64,000 bases of DNA. Source: Agelas oroides. Taxonomy: Eukaryota > Porifera > Demospongiae > Agelasida > Agelasidae. The DNA is taken from contig OX422191.1 in NCBI GenBank assembly GCA_949130485.1, forward strand, positions 5,705,754-5,769,753, read 5' to 3'. The notes beneath the pieces were generated by a model, which was not told where the DNA came from, did no database searches, and saw nothing but the letters and a program-made list of their open reading frames with translations. The translations under genes and the position numbers were made by a program. Shown one piece after another: positions 38,501-50,400 of the stretch (position 1 is its first letter; each line of letters opens with the position of its first letter).

Positions 38501-39722
38501 ATCTTCTCTGGCACTTAAACAGGCCTGCACGTGCATTACGGTACCCACTCGGGTGTTAAAACGGCGTTATCAGGTCTTCCCGCACATAAACAGGCTTGCA
38601 CAAACATCACAGTACCTCCGCAGTGGTGAAAACTGCTTTCTTCACCGTCCCTAGCACTTAAACAGGCCTACACGCCTAACACGGGCTTCAAAGCATCTCC
38701 TCGGAGGTTAAAACGGTGTTGTTAGGTCTTTCCCGCACATAAACAAGCTTGAACGAGTATCACAGGACTTCAACAGTGGTGAAAACTGCTATCTCGACCG
38801 TCCCTGGCACTTAAACAGGCCTACACGTGCTTCATAGCATGCCCTCGGAGGTTAAAACTGCTTTATCAGGATTTCCCGCACATAAACAGACTTGTACGAG
38901 CCTCACAGGACCTCCACAGTGGTGAAAACAGCTTTCTCGACCGTCCCTGGCACTTAAACAGGCCTACACGGGCTTCAAAGCATCTCTTCGGAGGTTAAAA
39001 CGGTGTTGTCAGGTCTTTCCCGCACATAAACAAGCTTGCAAGAGTATCACAGGACTTCAACAGTGGTGAAAACTGCTTTCTCGACCGTCCGTGGCACTTA
39101 AACAGGCCTACACGTGTTTCAAAGCATCTCCTCGGAGCTTCAAACAGGTCTTTCCCGCACATAAACAGGCTTGCACGAGCCTCACAGGACCTCCACAGTG
39201 CCGATTTTCTCCACCGTCCCTGGCAGTTAAAGACGTGCTTCACAGTACCCCCTCGGAAGTGAAAACGGCGTTATCAGGTCCTTTCCGCACATAAACAGGC
39301 TTGCATCACCTTCACAGGACTTCCACAGTTGCTTTCTCGATATTCTTTGGCACTTAAACCGGCATCCTCGTGCTTCACAGCTCCTCCTCCGAGGTTAAAA
39401 CAGTGGTATCAGGTCTTTCCAGGACATAAACAAGCTTGCACTAACCTCACAGGGCTTCCACAGCGGACAAAACTGCTTTCTCAATCTTCTCTGGCTCTTA
39501 AACAGGCCTGTACGTTCTTCACAGTACCCCCTCGGAGGTTAAAACGGCGTTATCAGGTCTTTCCCGCACATAAACAGGCTTGCACCAACCTCACCGGGTC
39601 AATTTCTCTGGCACTTAAACAGGCCTGTACGTGCTTCACAGTACCCCCTCGGAAGTGACAACGGCGTTATCAGGTCTTCCTGCACATAAACAGGCTTGCA
39701 CGAGCATCACAGGACTTCAACA
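35506..39722 (+). repeat. Satellite array, right domain segment (forward)
   Basis: It starts like the segment after the first inverted block, then departs by extra units. The CCTCCGGGG-type unit occurs near 36000, 36430 and 37000, showing local expansion. The longest reading frame of the window (36602-37225, 207 codons) lies here and is made of satellite units translated in one frame. A shortened CTCACCGGGTCAATTTC unit is near 39598. It ends at the third 178-bp insert. There are no genes. Confidence 0.94.
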
Positions 39723-39900
39723 ATTGTGGTTTGAAAGTATACATTTTGTGCTGCAAGCAATAGACACTGAGTGAAGACTAGAAGCAAGGTTAGACTTTGC
39801 GGCATAATGACTGACCGATTGTGTTCCTATTCATGATTCAATGTGCACGGATGCTCAGTAGAGATAATAAAGCAATTGTGCATTGTCTGAGTTGTATCAC
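39723..39900. repeat. 178-bp insert, copy 3 of 6
   Basis: It starts ATTGTGGTTTGAAAG, ends GTTGTATCAC and is closely similar to copies 1 and 4-6. The following sequence goes directly to GCTTTCTTGATCATCCTTGG, about one unit shorter than after copies 4-6, so a unit was lost or gained next to it. Confidence 0.92.
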
Positions 39901-42370
39901 GTGGTGAAAACTGCTTTCTTGATCATCCTTGGCACTTAAACAGGACTACACGTGCTTCACAGGATCTCCTCGGAGGTTAAAACTGCTTTACCAGGATTTC
40001 CTGCACATAAACATGCTTGCACCAACCTCACAGGGCATCCACAACAGTGCAAACTGCTTTCTCGATCATCTCTGCCACGTTAAAAGCCCTGCACTTGCTT
40101 CACAGTACCTCTTAGAAGGTTAAAACGGCGTTATCAGGCCTTTCCCGCACATAAACAAGCTCGCACCACCCTCACAGGGTTTCCACAGCGGTGAAAACTG
40201 CTTTCTCGATCTTCTCTGGCACTTAAACAGGCCTGTACGTGCTTCACAGTACCCCCTCGGAGGTTAAAACGGCGTTATCATGTCTTTTCTGGACATAAAC
40301 AGGATTGCACGAGCCTCACAGGACCTCTACGATGGTGAAAACAGCTTTCTGGAACGTCCCTTGTACTTAAACAGGCCTATACGTGCCACATAGCATCTCC
40401 TCGGAGGTTAAAACGGTGTTATCAGGTCTTTCCCGCACATAAACAGGCTTGCACGAGCCTCATACGACCTCCAGAGTGGGAAAAACTGCTTTCTCGATCG
40501 TCCCTGGCACTTAATCAGGTGTCCATGTGCTTCACAGCTCCCCCTCCGGGGTTAAAACGGTGGTATCAGGCCTTTCCCGCACATAAACAAGCTTGCACCA
40601 ACTTGATAGGGCTTCCACAGCGGTTAAAACTGCATTCTCGATCTACTCTGGCTCATAATCAGGCCTGTACGTGCTTCACAGTACCCCAGCAGAGGTTAAA
40701 ACGGCGTTATCATGTCTTTTCCGCACATAAGCAGGCTTGCACGAGCCTCACAGTACCTCTGCGGTAGTGAAAATTGCTTTCTCGACCGTCCCTGGCACTT
40801 AAACAGGCCTACACGTGCTTCATAGCACGTACTCGGAGGTTAAAACTGCTTGATCAGGATTTCCCGCACATAAACAGGCTTGTACGAGCCTCACAGGACC
40901 TCCACAGTGGTGAAAACTGCTTTCTCGAACGTCCCTGGCACTTAAACAGGCTTGTACGAGCCTCACAGGACCTCCACAGTGGTGAAAACTGCTTTCTCGA
41001 CCGTCCCTGGCACTTAAACAGGCCTACACGCGCATCAAAGCATCTCCTCGGCGGTTCAAACGGGTCTTTCCCGCACATGAACTGGCTTGCACGAACCTCA
41101 CACGACCTCCACAGTGCCGATTTTCTCCACCGTCCCTGGAAGTTAAAGACGTGCTTCACAGTACCCCCTCGGAAGTGAAAACGGCGTTATCAAGTCTTTT
41201 ACGCACATAAGCAGGCTTGCATCAACTTCACAGGGCTTACACAGTTGCTTTTTCGATTTTCTCTGGCACTTAGACCGGCCTCCACGTGTTTCACAGCTCC
41301 TCCTCCGCGGTTAAAACAGTGGTATCAGGTCTTTTCAGCATATAAACAAGCTTGCACCAACCTCACAGGGCCTCCACAGCGGTCAAAACTGCTTTTTCGA
41401 TCTTCTCTGGCACTTAAACAGGCCTACACGTGCTTCACAGTACCCCCTCGGAAGTGACAACGGCGTTATCAGGTCTTTCCCGCACATAAACAGGCTTGCA
41501 CCAACCTCACCGGGTCAATTTCTCTGGCACTTAAACAGGCCTGTACGTGCTTCACAGTACCCCCTCGGATGTTAAAACGGCGTTATCAGGTCTTTCCCGC
41601 ACATAAACATGCTTGCAGCAACCTCACAGCACTTACACAGCAGTGCAAACTGCTTTCTGAATTTCTCTGGCACTTATACAGGCCGGTACGTGCTTTACAG
41701 TACCCCCTCAGAGGTTAAAACGGCGTTATCAGGTCTTTCCCGCACATAAACAAGCTTGCACCAACCTCACCGGGTCAATTTCTCTGGCACTTAAACAGGC
41801 CTGTACGTGCTTCACAGTACCCCCTCGGAGGTTAAAACGGAGTTATCATGTCTTTTCTGGACATAAACAGGCTTACACGAGCCTCACAGGACCTCTACGA
41901 TGGTGAAAACAGCTTTCTGGACCGTCCCTGGTACTTAAACAGGTCTACACGTGCCTCAAAGCATCTCCTCGGAGGTTAAAACGGTGTTATCAGGTCTTTC
42001 CCGCACATTAACAGGCTTGCACGAGCCTCATACGACCTCCAGAGTGGGGAAAACTGCTTTCTCGATCGTCCCTAGTACTTAATCAGGTATCCATGTGTTT
42101 CACAGCTCCCCCTCCGGGGTTAAAACGGTGGTATCAGGCATTTCCCGCACATAAACAAGCTTGCACCAACCTGTTAGGGCTTCCACAGCGGTTAAAACTG
42201 CATTCTCGATCTACTCTGGCACATAAACAGGCCTGTACGTGCTTCACAGTACCCCAGCCGAGGTTAAAACGGCGATATCATGTCTTTTCCGCACATAAGC
42301 AGGCTTGCACGAGTCTCACAGTACCTCCGCAATAGTGAAAACTGCTTTTTCGACCGTCCCTGGCACTTAA
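39901..42370 (+). repeat. Satellite array with a 72-bp register shift (forward)
   Basis: Forward right-domain units run up to the piggyBac-like insertion. At 40879-41022 the stretch starting CTTGTACGAG occurs twice at a 72-bp interval, so one half-unit pair has collapsed or been added. Shortened CTCACCGGGTCAATTTC units lie near 41513 and 41769. The segment ends at GGCACTTAA, whose TTAA (42367-42370) is the left target-site copy. Confidence 0.94.
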
Positions 42371-43025
42371 CCCTTTGAACGCGGAAGTGATTTATTCATG
42401 ACAGTTTATTAACGCGGAAGTTGTTCCATATCAACGTTATTGACTCGAACGGTTTTAGTGACAAGCGTGCTAACAAGTCTTTGGCTGTTCTAGTGGCTTG
42501 ATTTGTATAGATAGGGTGCCAATAGGCTGGACTAGTTTATCTAAATGACTGGTAAGTGCGTAGTAAGTCATTTCTACTTGTTTGAAGCCATTTTGTGCTG
42601 ACTATACATTGTAGCTTCGAGCGGTTGGAAACGTTGCCGATTTTCTCACCTGATACCCCCAGCCACGGTAAAATCAGCCGATTTACAAGTTATTTCAAGC
42701 TATTACTCCTACCTGAAGTCAAATATGGAGAACACTTGCTCCCTGTGGGCGAGAAAAAGCTTCGTGTTTGCCAGCCCTCGGGCTCATTGACGATACCCCG
42801 CGAATAAGTACCGCCTCTTCCTGTCTTTCTAGACGATGATGTCAGTCAAAAGGTGTGGCCCACCCTCATTAGCACTTATCATGGAGGGGCCTACCCTCAA
42901 ATCTCGTTAAGCTTCTTAGCTTCGCGCGGAAAGCGCATGAACTTATCGTGAGCATATATATATGGTCGCCGCGACGACCGGAAGTTTAATGCGACCATAT
43001 ATATATGGTCACCGCGTTCAGAGCG
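42371..43025. mobile_element. Non-autonomous piggyBac-like element (655 bp)
   Basis: The element lies exactly between two TTAA copies (42367-42370, 43026-43029) where ordinary units have one TTAA in GGCACTTAAACAGG. Its ends form imperfect inverted repeats: left CCCTTTGAACGCGG, right (reversed) CGCTCTGAACGCGG, 12 of 14 matching. TTAA target duplication with CCC-starting termini is the known signature of piggyBac transposons. It is far too short to encode a transposase. A 70-codon frame at 42595-42807 is unrecognised and probably meaningless. Matching empty sites occur at 40799 and 47740. Near the right end two CATATATATATGGTC copies lie about 45 bp apart, the second within a palindrome GACCATATATATATGGTC. 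Confidence 0.82.
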
Positions 43026-44053
43026 TTAAACAGGCCTACACGTGCTTCATAGCACGTACTCGGAGGTTAAAACTGCTTGATCAGGATTTCCCGCACATAA
43101 ACAGGCTTGTACGAGCCTCACAGGACCTCTACAGTGGTGAAAACTGCTTTCTCGACCGTTCCTGGCACTTAAACAGGCTTGTACGAGCCTCACAGGACCT
43201 CCACAGTGGTGAAAACTGCTTTCTCGACCGTTCCTGGCACTTAAACAGGCCTACACGTGCTTCAAAGCATCTCCTCGGAGGTTCAAACGGGTCTTTCCCG
43301 CACATAAACAGGCTTGTACGAGCCTCACACGACCTCCACAGTGCCGATTTTCTCCACCGTCCCTGGAAGTTAAAGACGTGCTTCACAGTACCCCCTCGGG
43401 GGTGAAAACGGCTTTATCTGGTCCTTTACGCACATAAGCAGGCTTGCATCAACTTCACAGGGCTTACACAGTTGCTTTCTCGATTTTCTCTGGCACTTAG
43501 ACCGGTCTCCACGTGTTTCACAGCTCCTCCTCCGCGGTTAAAACAGTGGTATTAGGTCTTTTCAGCATATAAACAAGCTTGCACCAACCTCACAGGTCCT
43601 CCACAGCGGTCAAAACTGCTTTTTCGATCTTCTCTGGCAATTAAACAGGCCTACAAGTGCTTCACAGTACCCCCTCGGAAGTGACAACGGCATTATCAGG
43701 TCTTTCCCGCACATAAACAGGCTTGCACCAGTCCCACACGGCTTCCACAGCGGTCAAAATTGCTTTCTCGATCTTCTCTGGCACTTAAACAGGCCTGTAC
43801 GTGCTTCACAGCACCTACTCAGGCGTTAAAACGGCGTTATCAGGTCTTTGTCGCACATAAACAGGCTTGCACGAGCATCACAGGACTTCAACAGTGGTGA
43901 AAACTGCTTTCTCGATCGTCCCTGGCACTGAAAGAGTCCTCCACGTGCTTCACCGTAGCCCCTAGGTGGTTAAAACGGCGTTATCAGGTGTTTCCCGCAC
44001 ATAAACAGGCTTCCACCAGCCATACAGGGCCTCCACAGCAGTGAAAACTGCTT
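43026..44053 (+). repeat. Satellite array, right domain segment (forward)
   Basis: It resumes with TTAAACAGGCCTACACG. About 43029-43400 repeats the unit order of about 40802-41180, including the 72-bp register shift (CTTGTACGAG at 43106 and 43178). It ends with the GAAAGAGTCCTCC / GTAGCCCCTAGG unit before the third inverted block. Confidence 0.94.
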
Positions 44054-44461
44054 GAGGTCCTGTGAGGCTCGTGCAAGCCTGTTTTATGTGCGCAAAAGAC
44101 CTGATAACGCCGCTTTAACATCCGAAGAGGTGCTGTGAAGCACGTGCAGGGCTGTTAAATGCCAGAGAAGATCAAGAAAACAGTTTTCTCCACTGTGGAG
44201 GCCCTGTGATGTTGGTGCAAGCCTGTTTATGTGCGGGAAAGTCCTGATAACGCCGTTTTAACATCAGAGTGGGTACTGTGATGCACGTGCAGGCTTGTTT
44301 AAGAACCAGAGAAGATCGAGAAAGCACTTATCACCACTGTGGAAGCCCTCTGAGGTTGGTGCAAGCCTGTTTACGTGCGGAAAAGACCCGATAACGCCGT
44401 TTTAACCTCCGAGGAGGTACTGTGAAGCACGTGCAGGACTGTTTATGTGGCAGAGAAGATC
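44054..44461 (-). repeat. Recurrent inverted satellite block, copy 3 of 3
   Basis: It has the same breakpoints and unit order as copies 1 and 2, in reverse orientation. It has one extra T in CTGTTTTATGTGCG and a TTAAGAACCAG variant. Confidence 0.92.
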
Positions 44462-47400
44462 CTCCACAGTGGGGAAAACTGTTTTATCGATCGTCCCTGG
44501 CTCTTAATCAGGCGTCCATGTGCTTCACAGCACCCACTCGAGGTACTTCACATGATCTCCTCGGAGGTTAAAACGGCTTTACCCCAATTTTCCGCACATA
44601 ACATGCTTGCACTTAGCTCACACAGCCTCCACAGAGGTGAAAACTGCTTTGTCGATCGTCCCAGGCACTTAAACATGTCTCCACGCGCTTCACAGCACTT
44701 CCTCGGAGGTTAAAACGGCGTTATCAGGTCTTTCCCGCACATAAACTGGCTTGCACCAACCTCACAGGGCATCCACAACGGTGCAAACTGCTTTCCCGAT
44801 CTTCTCTGCCACGTTAAAAGCCCTGAACGTGCTTCACAGTACCTCTTAGAAGGTTAAAACGGCGTTATCAGGCCTTTCCCGGACATAAACAAGCTCGCAC
44901 CACCTTCACAGGGCCACCACAGCGGTGAAAACTGCTTTCTCGATCTTCTCTGGCACTTAAACAGGCCTATACGTGCTTCACAGTACCCATTCGGAGGTTA
45001 AAACGGCGTTATCATGTCCTTTCCGGACATAAACAGGCTTGCACGAGCCTCACAGGACTTCCACGATGGTGAAAACAGCTTTCTCGACCGTCCATGGTAC
45101 TTAAACAGGCCTACACGTGCCTCAGAGCATCTCCTCGGAGGTTAAAACGGTGTTATCAGGTCTTTCCCGCACATAAACAGGCTTGCACGAGCCTCATACG
45201 ACCTCCAACAGTGGGGAAAACTGCTTTCTCGATCGTCCCTGGCACTTAATCAGGCGTCCATGTGCTTCACAGCTCCTCCTCCGGGGTTAAAACGGTGGTA
45301 TCAGGCATTTCCCGCACATAAACAAGCTTGCACCAACTTGATAGGGCTTCCACAGCGGTCAAAACTGCATTCTCGATCTACTCTGGCACTTAAACAGGCC
45401 TGTACGTGCTTCACAGTACCCCAGCAGAGGTTAAAACGGCGTTACCATGACTTTTCCGCACATAAGCAGGCTTGCACCAGCCTCACAGTACCTCAGCAGT
45501 GGTGAAAACTGCTTTCTCGACCGTCTCTGGTACTTAAACAGGCCTACACGGGCTTCAAAGTATCTCCTCGGAGGTTAAAACGGTGTTGTCAGGTCTTCCT
45601 CGCACATAAACAAGCTTTCACGAGCATCACAGGACTTCAACAATGGTGAAAACTGCTTTCTCGACGTCCCTGGCACATAAACTGGCCTACACGTGCTTCA
45701 AAGCATCTCCTCGGAGGTTCAAACGGGTCTTTCCCGCACATAAACTGGCTTGCACGAGCCTCACACGACCTCCACAGTGCCGATTTTCTCCACCGACCCT
45801 GGCAGTGAAATTCGTGCTTCACAGTACCTCCTCGGAAGTGAAAACGGCGTTATCTGGTCCTTTACGCACATAAGCAGGCTTGCATCAACTTCACAAGGCT
45901 TCCATAGTTGCTTTCTCGATCTTCTCTGGCACTTAAACCGGCCTCCACGTGTTTCACAGCTCCTCCTCCGTGGTTGAAACAGTGGTATCAGGTCTTTTCA
46001 CCATATAAACAAGCTTGAACCAACCTCATAGGGCCTCCACAGCTGTCAAAACTGCTTTTTCGATCTTCTCTGGCACTTAAACAGGCCTGCACGTGCTTCA
46101 CAGTACCCCCTCGGAAGTGACAACGCCGTTATCAGGTCTTTCCCGCACATAAACAGGCTTGCACGAGCCTCACAGGACTTCCACAGTGGTGAAAACTTCT
46201 TTCTACATCTCCCATGGCCTTTACACAGGCGTAAACGTGTTTCATAACATCCCCTCGGTGGTTTAAACTACATAATCAGGATTTCTCGCACACAAACAGG
46301 TGTGCACCAATCTCACACGGCCCCCAAAGCGGTGAAAACTGCTTTCTCGATCTTCTCTGGCACTTGAACAGGCTTGAACGTGCTTCACAGCACACAATCG
46401 GAGGTTAAAACGGCTTTTTCAAGTCTTTCCAGCACATAAACAGGTTTGCACGAGCCTCACAGGACCTCCACAGTGGTGAAAACTGCTTACTCGACCGTCC
46501 CTGGTAGTTAAAGTGGACTGCACGTGCTTCACAGTACCCCCTCGGAAGTGAAAACGGCGTTATCAGGTCTTTTCCGCACATAAACAGGCTTGCATCACCT
46601 TCACAGGACTTCCACAGTTGCTTTCTCGATATTCTTTGGCACTTAAACCGGCATCCTCGTGCTTCACAGCTCCTCCTCCGAGGTTAAAACAGTGGTATCA
46701 GGTCTTTCCAGGACATAAACAAGCTTGCACCAACCTCACAGGGCTTCCACAGCGGACAAAACTGCTTTCTCAATCTTCTCTGGCTCTTAAACAGGCCTGT
46801 ACGTTCTTCACAGTACCCCCTCGGAGGTTAAAACGGCGTTATCAGGTCTTTCCCGCACATAAACAGGCTTGCACCAACCTCACAGGGTCAATTTCTCTGG
46901 CACTTAAACAGGCTTGTACGTGCTTCACAGTACCCCCTCGGATGTTAAAACGGCGTTATCAGGTCTTTCCCGCACATAAACATGCTTGCAGCAACCTCAC
47001 AGCACTTACACAGCAGTGTAAACTGCTTTCTGAATTTCTCAGGCACTTAAACAGGCCGGTACGTGCTTCACAGTACCCCCTCAGAGGTTAAAACGGCGTT
47101 ATCAGGTCTTTCCCGCACATAAACAAGCTTGAACCAACCTCACCGGGTCAATTTCTCTGGCACTTAAACAGGCCTGTACGTGCTTCACTGTACCCCCTCG
47201 GAGGTTAAAACGGTGTTATCACGTCTTTTCTGGACATAAACAGGCTTGCACGAGCCTCACAGGACCTCTACGATGGTGAAAACAGCTTTCTGGAACGTCC
47301 CTGGTACTTAAACAGGCCTACACGTGCCTCAAAGCATCTCCTCGGAGGTTAAAACGGTGTTATCAGGTCTTTCCCGCACATAAACAGGCTTGCACGAGCC

Positions 47401-50400
47401 TCATACGACCTCCAGAGTGGGGAAAACTGCTTTCTCGATCGTCCCTAGTACTTAATCAGGTGTCCATGTGCTTCACAGCTCCCCCTTCGGGATTAAAACG
47501 GTGGTATCAGGCCTTTCACGCACATAAACAAGCTTGAATCAACCTGATAGGGCTTCCACAGCGGTTAAAACTGCATTCTCGATCTACTCTGGCACATAAA
47601 CAGGCCAGTACGTGCTTCACAGTACCCCAGCAGAGGTTAAAACGGCGTTATCATGTCTTTTCTGCACATAAGCAGGCTTGCATGAGCCTCACAGTACCTC
47701 CGCAGTAGTGAAAACTGCTTTCTCGACCGTCCCTGGCACTTAAACAGGCCTACACGTGCTTCATAGCACGTACTCGGAGGTTAAAGATGCTTGATTAGGA
47801 TTTCCCGCACATAAACAGGCTTGTACGAGCCTCACAGGACCTCCACAGGGGTGAAAACTGCTTTTTCGATCTTCTCAGGCACTTAAACAGGCCTACACGT
47901 GCTTCACAGTACCCCCTCGGAGGTTAAAACTGCTTGATTAGGATTTCCCGCACATAAACAGGCTTGCACGAGCCTCACAGGACTTCCACAGTGGTGAAAA
48001 CTTCTTTCTACATCTCCCCTGGCCTTTACACAGGCGTAAACGTGCTTCATAACATCCCCTCGGTGGTTTAAACTGCATAATCAGCATTTCTCGCACATAA
48101 ACAAGTTTGCACAAATCTCACACGGCCCCCAAAGCGGTGAAAACTGCTTTCTCGATCTTCTCTGGCACTTGAACAGGCCTGTACATGCTTCACATCACCT
48201 ACTCACAGGTTAAAACGGCGTTATCAGGTCTTTCTCGCACGTAAACAGGCTTGCTCGAGCATCACAGGACTTCAACAGTGGTGAAAACTGCTTTCTCGCT
48301 CGTCTGTGGTACTTAAACAAGCCTACAGGTGCTTCATAGCACGCCCTCGGAGGTTAAAACTCCTTAATCAGGATTTTCCGCACATAAACAGGCTTGGCAC
48401 TTAAACAGGGCTTCACGTGCTCCACAGGATCTCCTCGGAGGTTAAAACTGCTTTACCACAATTTCCCGCACACAACATGCTTGCACTTAGCTCACACAGC
48501 CTCCACAGAGGTGAAAACTGCTTTGTCGATCGTCCCAGGCACTTAAAGATGTCTCCACGTGCTTCACAGCACCTCTTCGGAGGTTGAAACGGTGTTATCA
48601 GGTCTTTCCCGCACATAAACAGGCTTGCACCAACCTCAAAGGGCCTCCACAATGATCAAAACTGCTTTCTCGATCTTTCCTGTCACTTAAACAGGGCTGC
48701 GTGTGCTTCACAGCACCCCCTCCGAGGTTAAAACGGTGGTATCAGGCCTTTCCCGCATATAAACAGGCTTGCACGAGCCTCACACGACCTCCACAGTGTC
48801 GAAAACTGCTTTCTCGACCGTCCCTGGCTGTTAAAGAGGCCTGCACGTGCTTCACAGTATCTCATCGGAAGTGAAAACGTGTCTTTTCCGCACATAAGCA
48901 GGCTTGCATCAACTTCACAGGGCTTCCACAGTTGCTTTCTCGATCTTCTCTGGCACTTAAACCGGCCTCCACGTGCTTCATAGTTCCTCCTCCGCGGTTA
49001 AAACTGTGGTATCAGGTATTTCCAGAACATAAACAGGCTTGCAAGAGCCTCACAGGGCCTCCACAGCGGTGAAAACTGCTTTCTCGATCTTCTCTGACAC
49101 TTAAAGAGGCCTGTACGTGCTTCACAGTACCCCCTCGGAGTTTGAAACGGCGTTATCATGTCTTTTCCGGACATAAACAGGCTTGCACGACCCTCATACG
49201 ACCTCCAGAGTGGGGAAAACTGCTTTCTCGATCGTCCCTGGCACTTAATCAGGCGTCCATGTGCTTCAAAGCTCCCCCTCCGGGGTTAAAACGGTGGTAT
49301 CAGGCACAAGCTTGCACCAACCTGATAGGGCTTCCACAGCGGTCAAAACTGCATTCTCGATCTACTCTGACACTTAAACAGGCCTGTACGTGCTTCATAG
49401 CACTCTAGCAGAGGTTAAAACGGTGTTATCATGTTTTTCCGCACATAAGCAGGCTTGCACGAGCCTCACATTACCTCCGCAGTGGTGAAAACTGCTTTCT
49501 TCACCGTCCCTGGAACTTAAACAGGCCTACACGGGCCTCAAAGCATCTCCTCGGATGTTAAAACGGTGTTGTCAGGTCTTTGCCGCACATAAACATGCTT
49601 GCACGAGTATCACAGGACTTTAACAGTGGTGAAAACTGCTTTTTCGACCGTCCCTGGCACATAAACAGGCCTACACGTGCTTCATAGCATGCCCTCGGAG
49701 GTTAAAACTGCTTTATCAGGATTTCCCGCACAAAAACAGGCTTGTACGAGTATCACAGGACTTCAACAGTGGTGAAAACTGCTTTCTCGACGTCCCTGGC
49801 ACTTAAACAGGCCTACACGTGCTTCAAAGCATCACCTCGGAGGTTCAAACGGGTCTTTCCCGCACATAAACAGGCTTGCACGAGCCTCATACGACCTCCA
49901 CAGTGCCGATTTTCTCCACCGTCCCTGGAAGTTAAAGACGTGCTTCACAGTACCCCCTCGGAAGTGAAAACGGCGTTATCAGGTCTTTTACGCACATAAG
50001 CAGGCTTGCATCAACTTAACAGGGCTTCCACAGTTGCTTTCTCGATCTTCTCTGGCAATTAAACTGGCCTCCACGTGTTTCACAGCTCCTCCTCCGCGGT
50101 TAAAACAGTGGTATCAAGTCTTTAAAGCATATAAACAAGTTTGCACCAACCTCACATGGCCTACAGAGCGGTCAAAACTGCTTTTTCGATCTTCTCTGGC
50201 ACTTAAACGTCTGCACGTGCTTCACAGTACCCCCTCGGAAGTGACAACGGCGTTATCAGGTCTTTCCCGCACATAAACAGGCTTGCACGAGCCTCATAGG
50301 ACTTCCACAGTGGTGAAAACTTCTTTCTGCATCTCCCCTGGCCTTTACGCAGGCGTAAACGTGCTTCACAACATCCCCTCGGTGGTTTAAACTGCATAAT

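Noticed and set aside
42595-42807. 70-codon frame inside the piggyBac-like element as a transposase remnant
   Set aside because: I recognise no piggyBac transposase motif in it, and the length is within chance for 655 bp.
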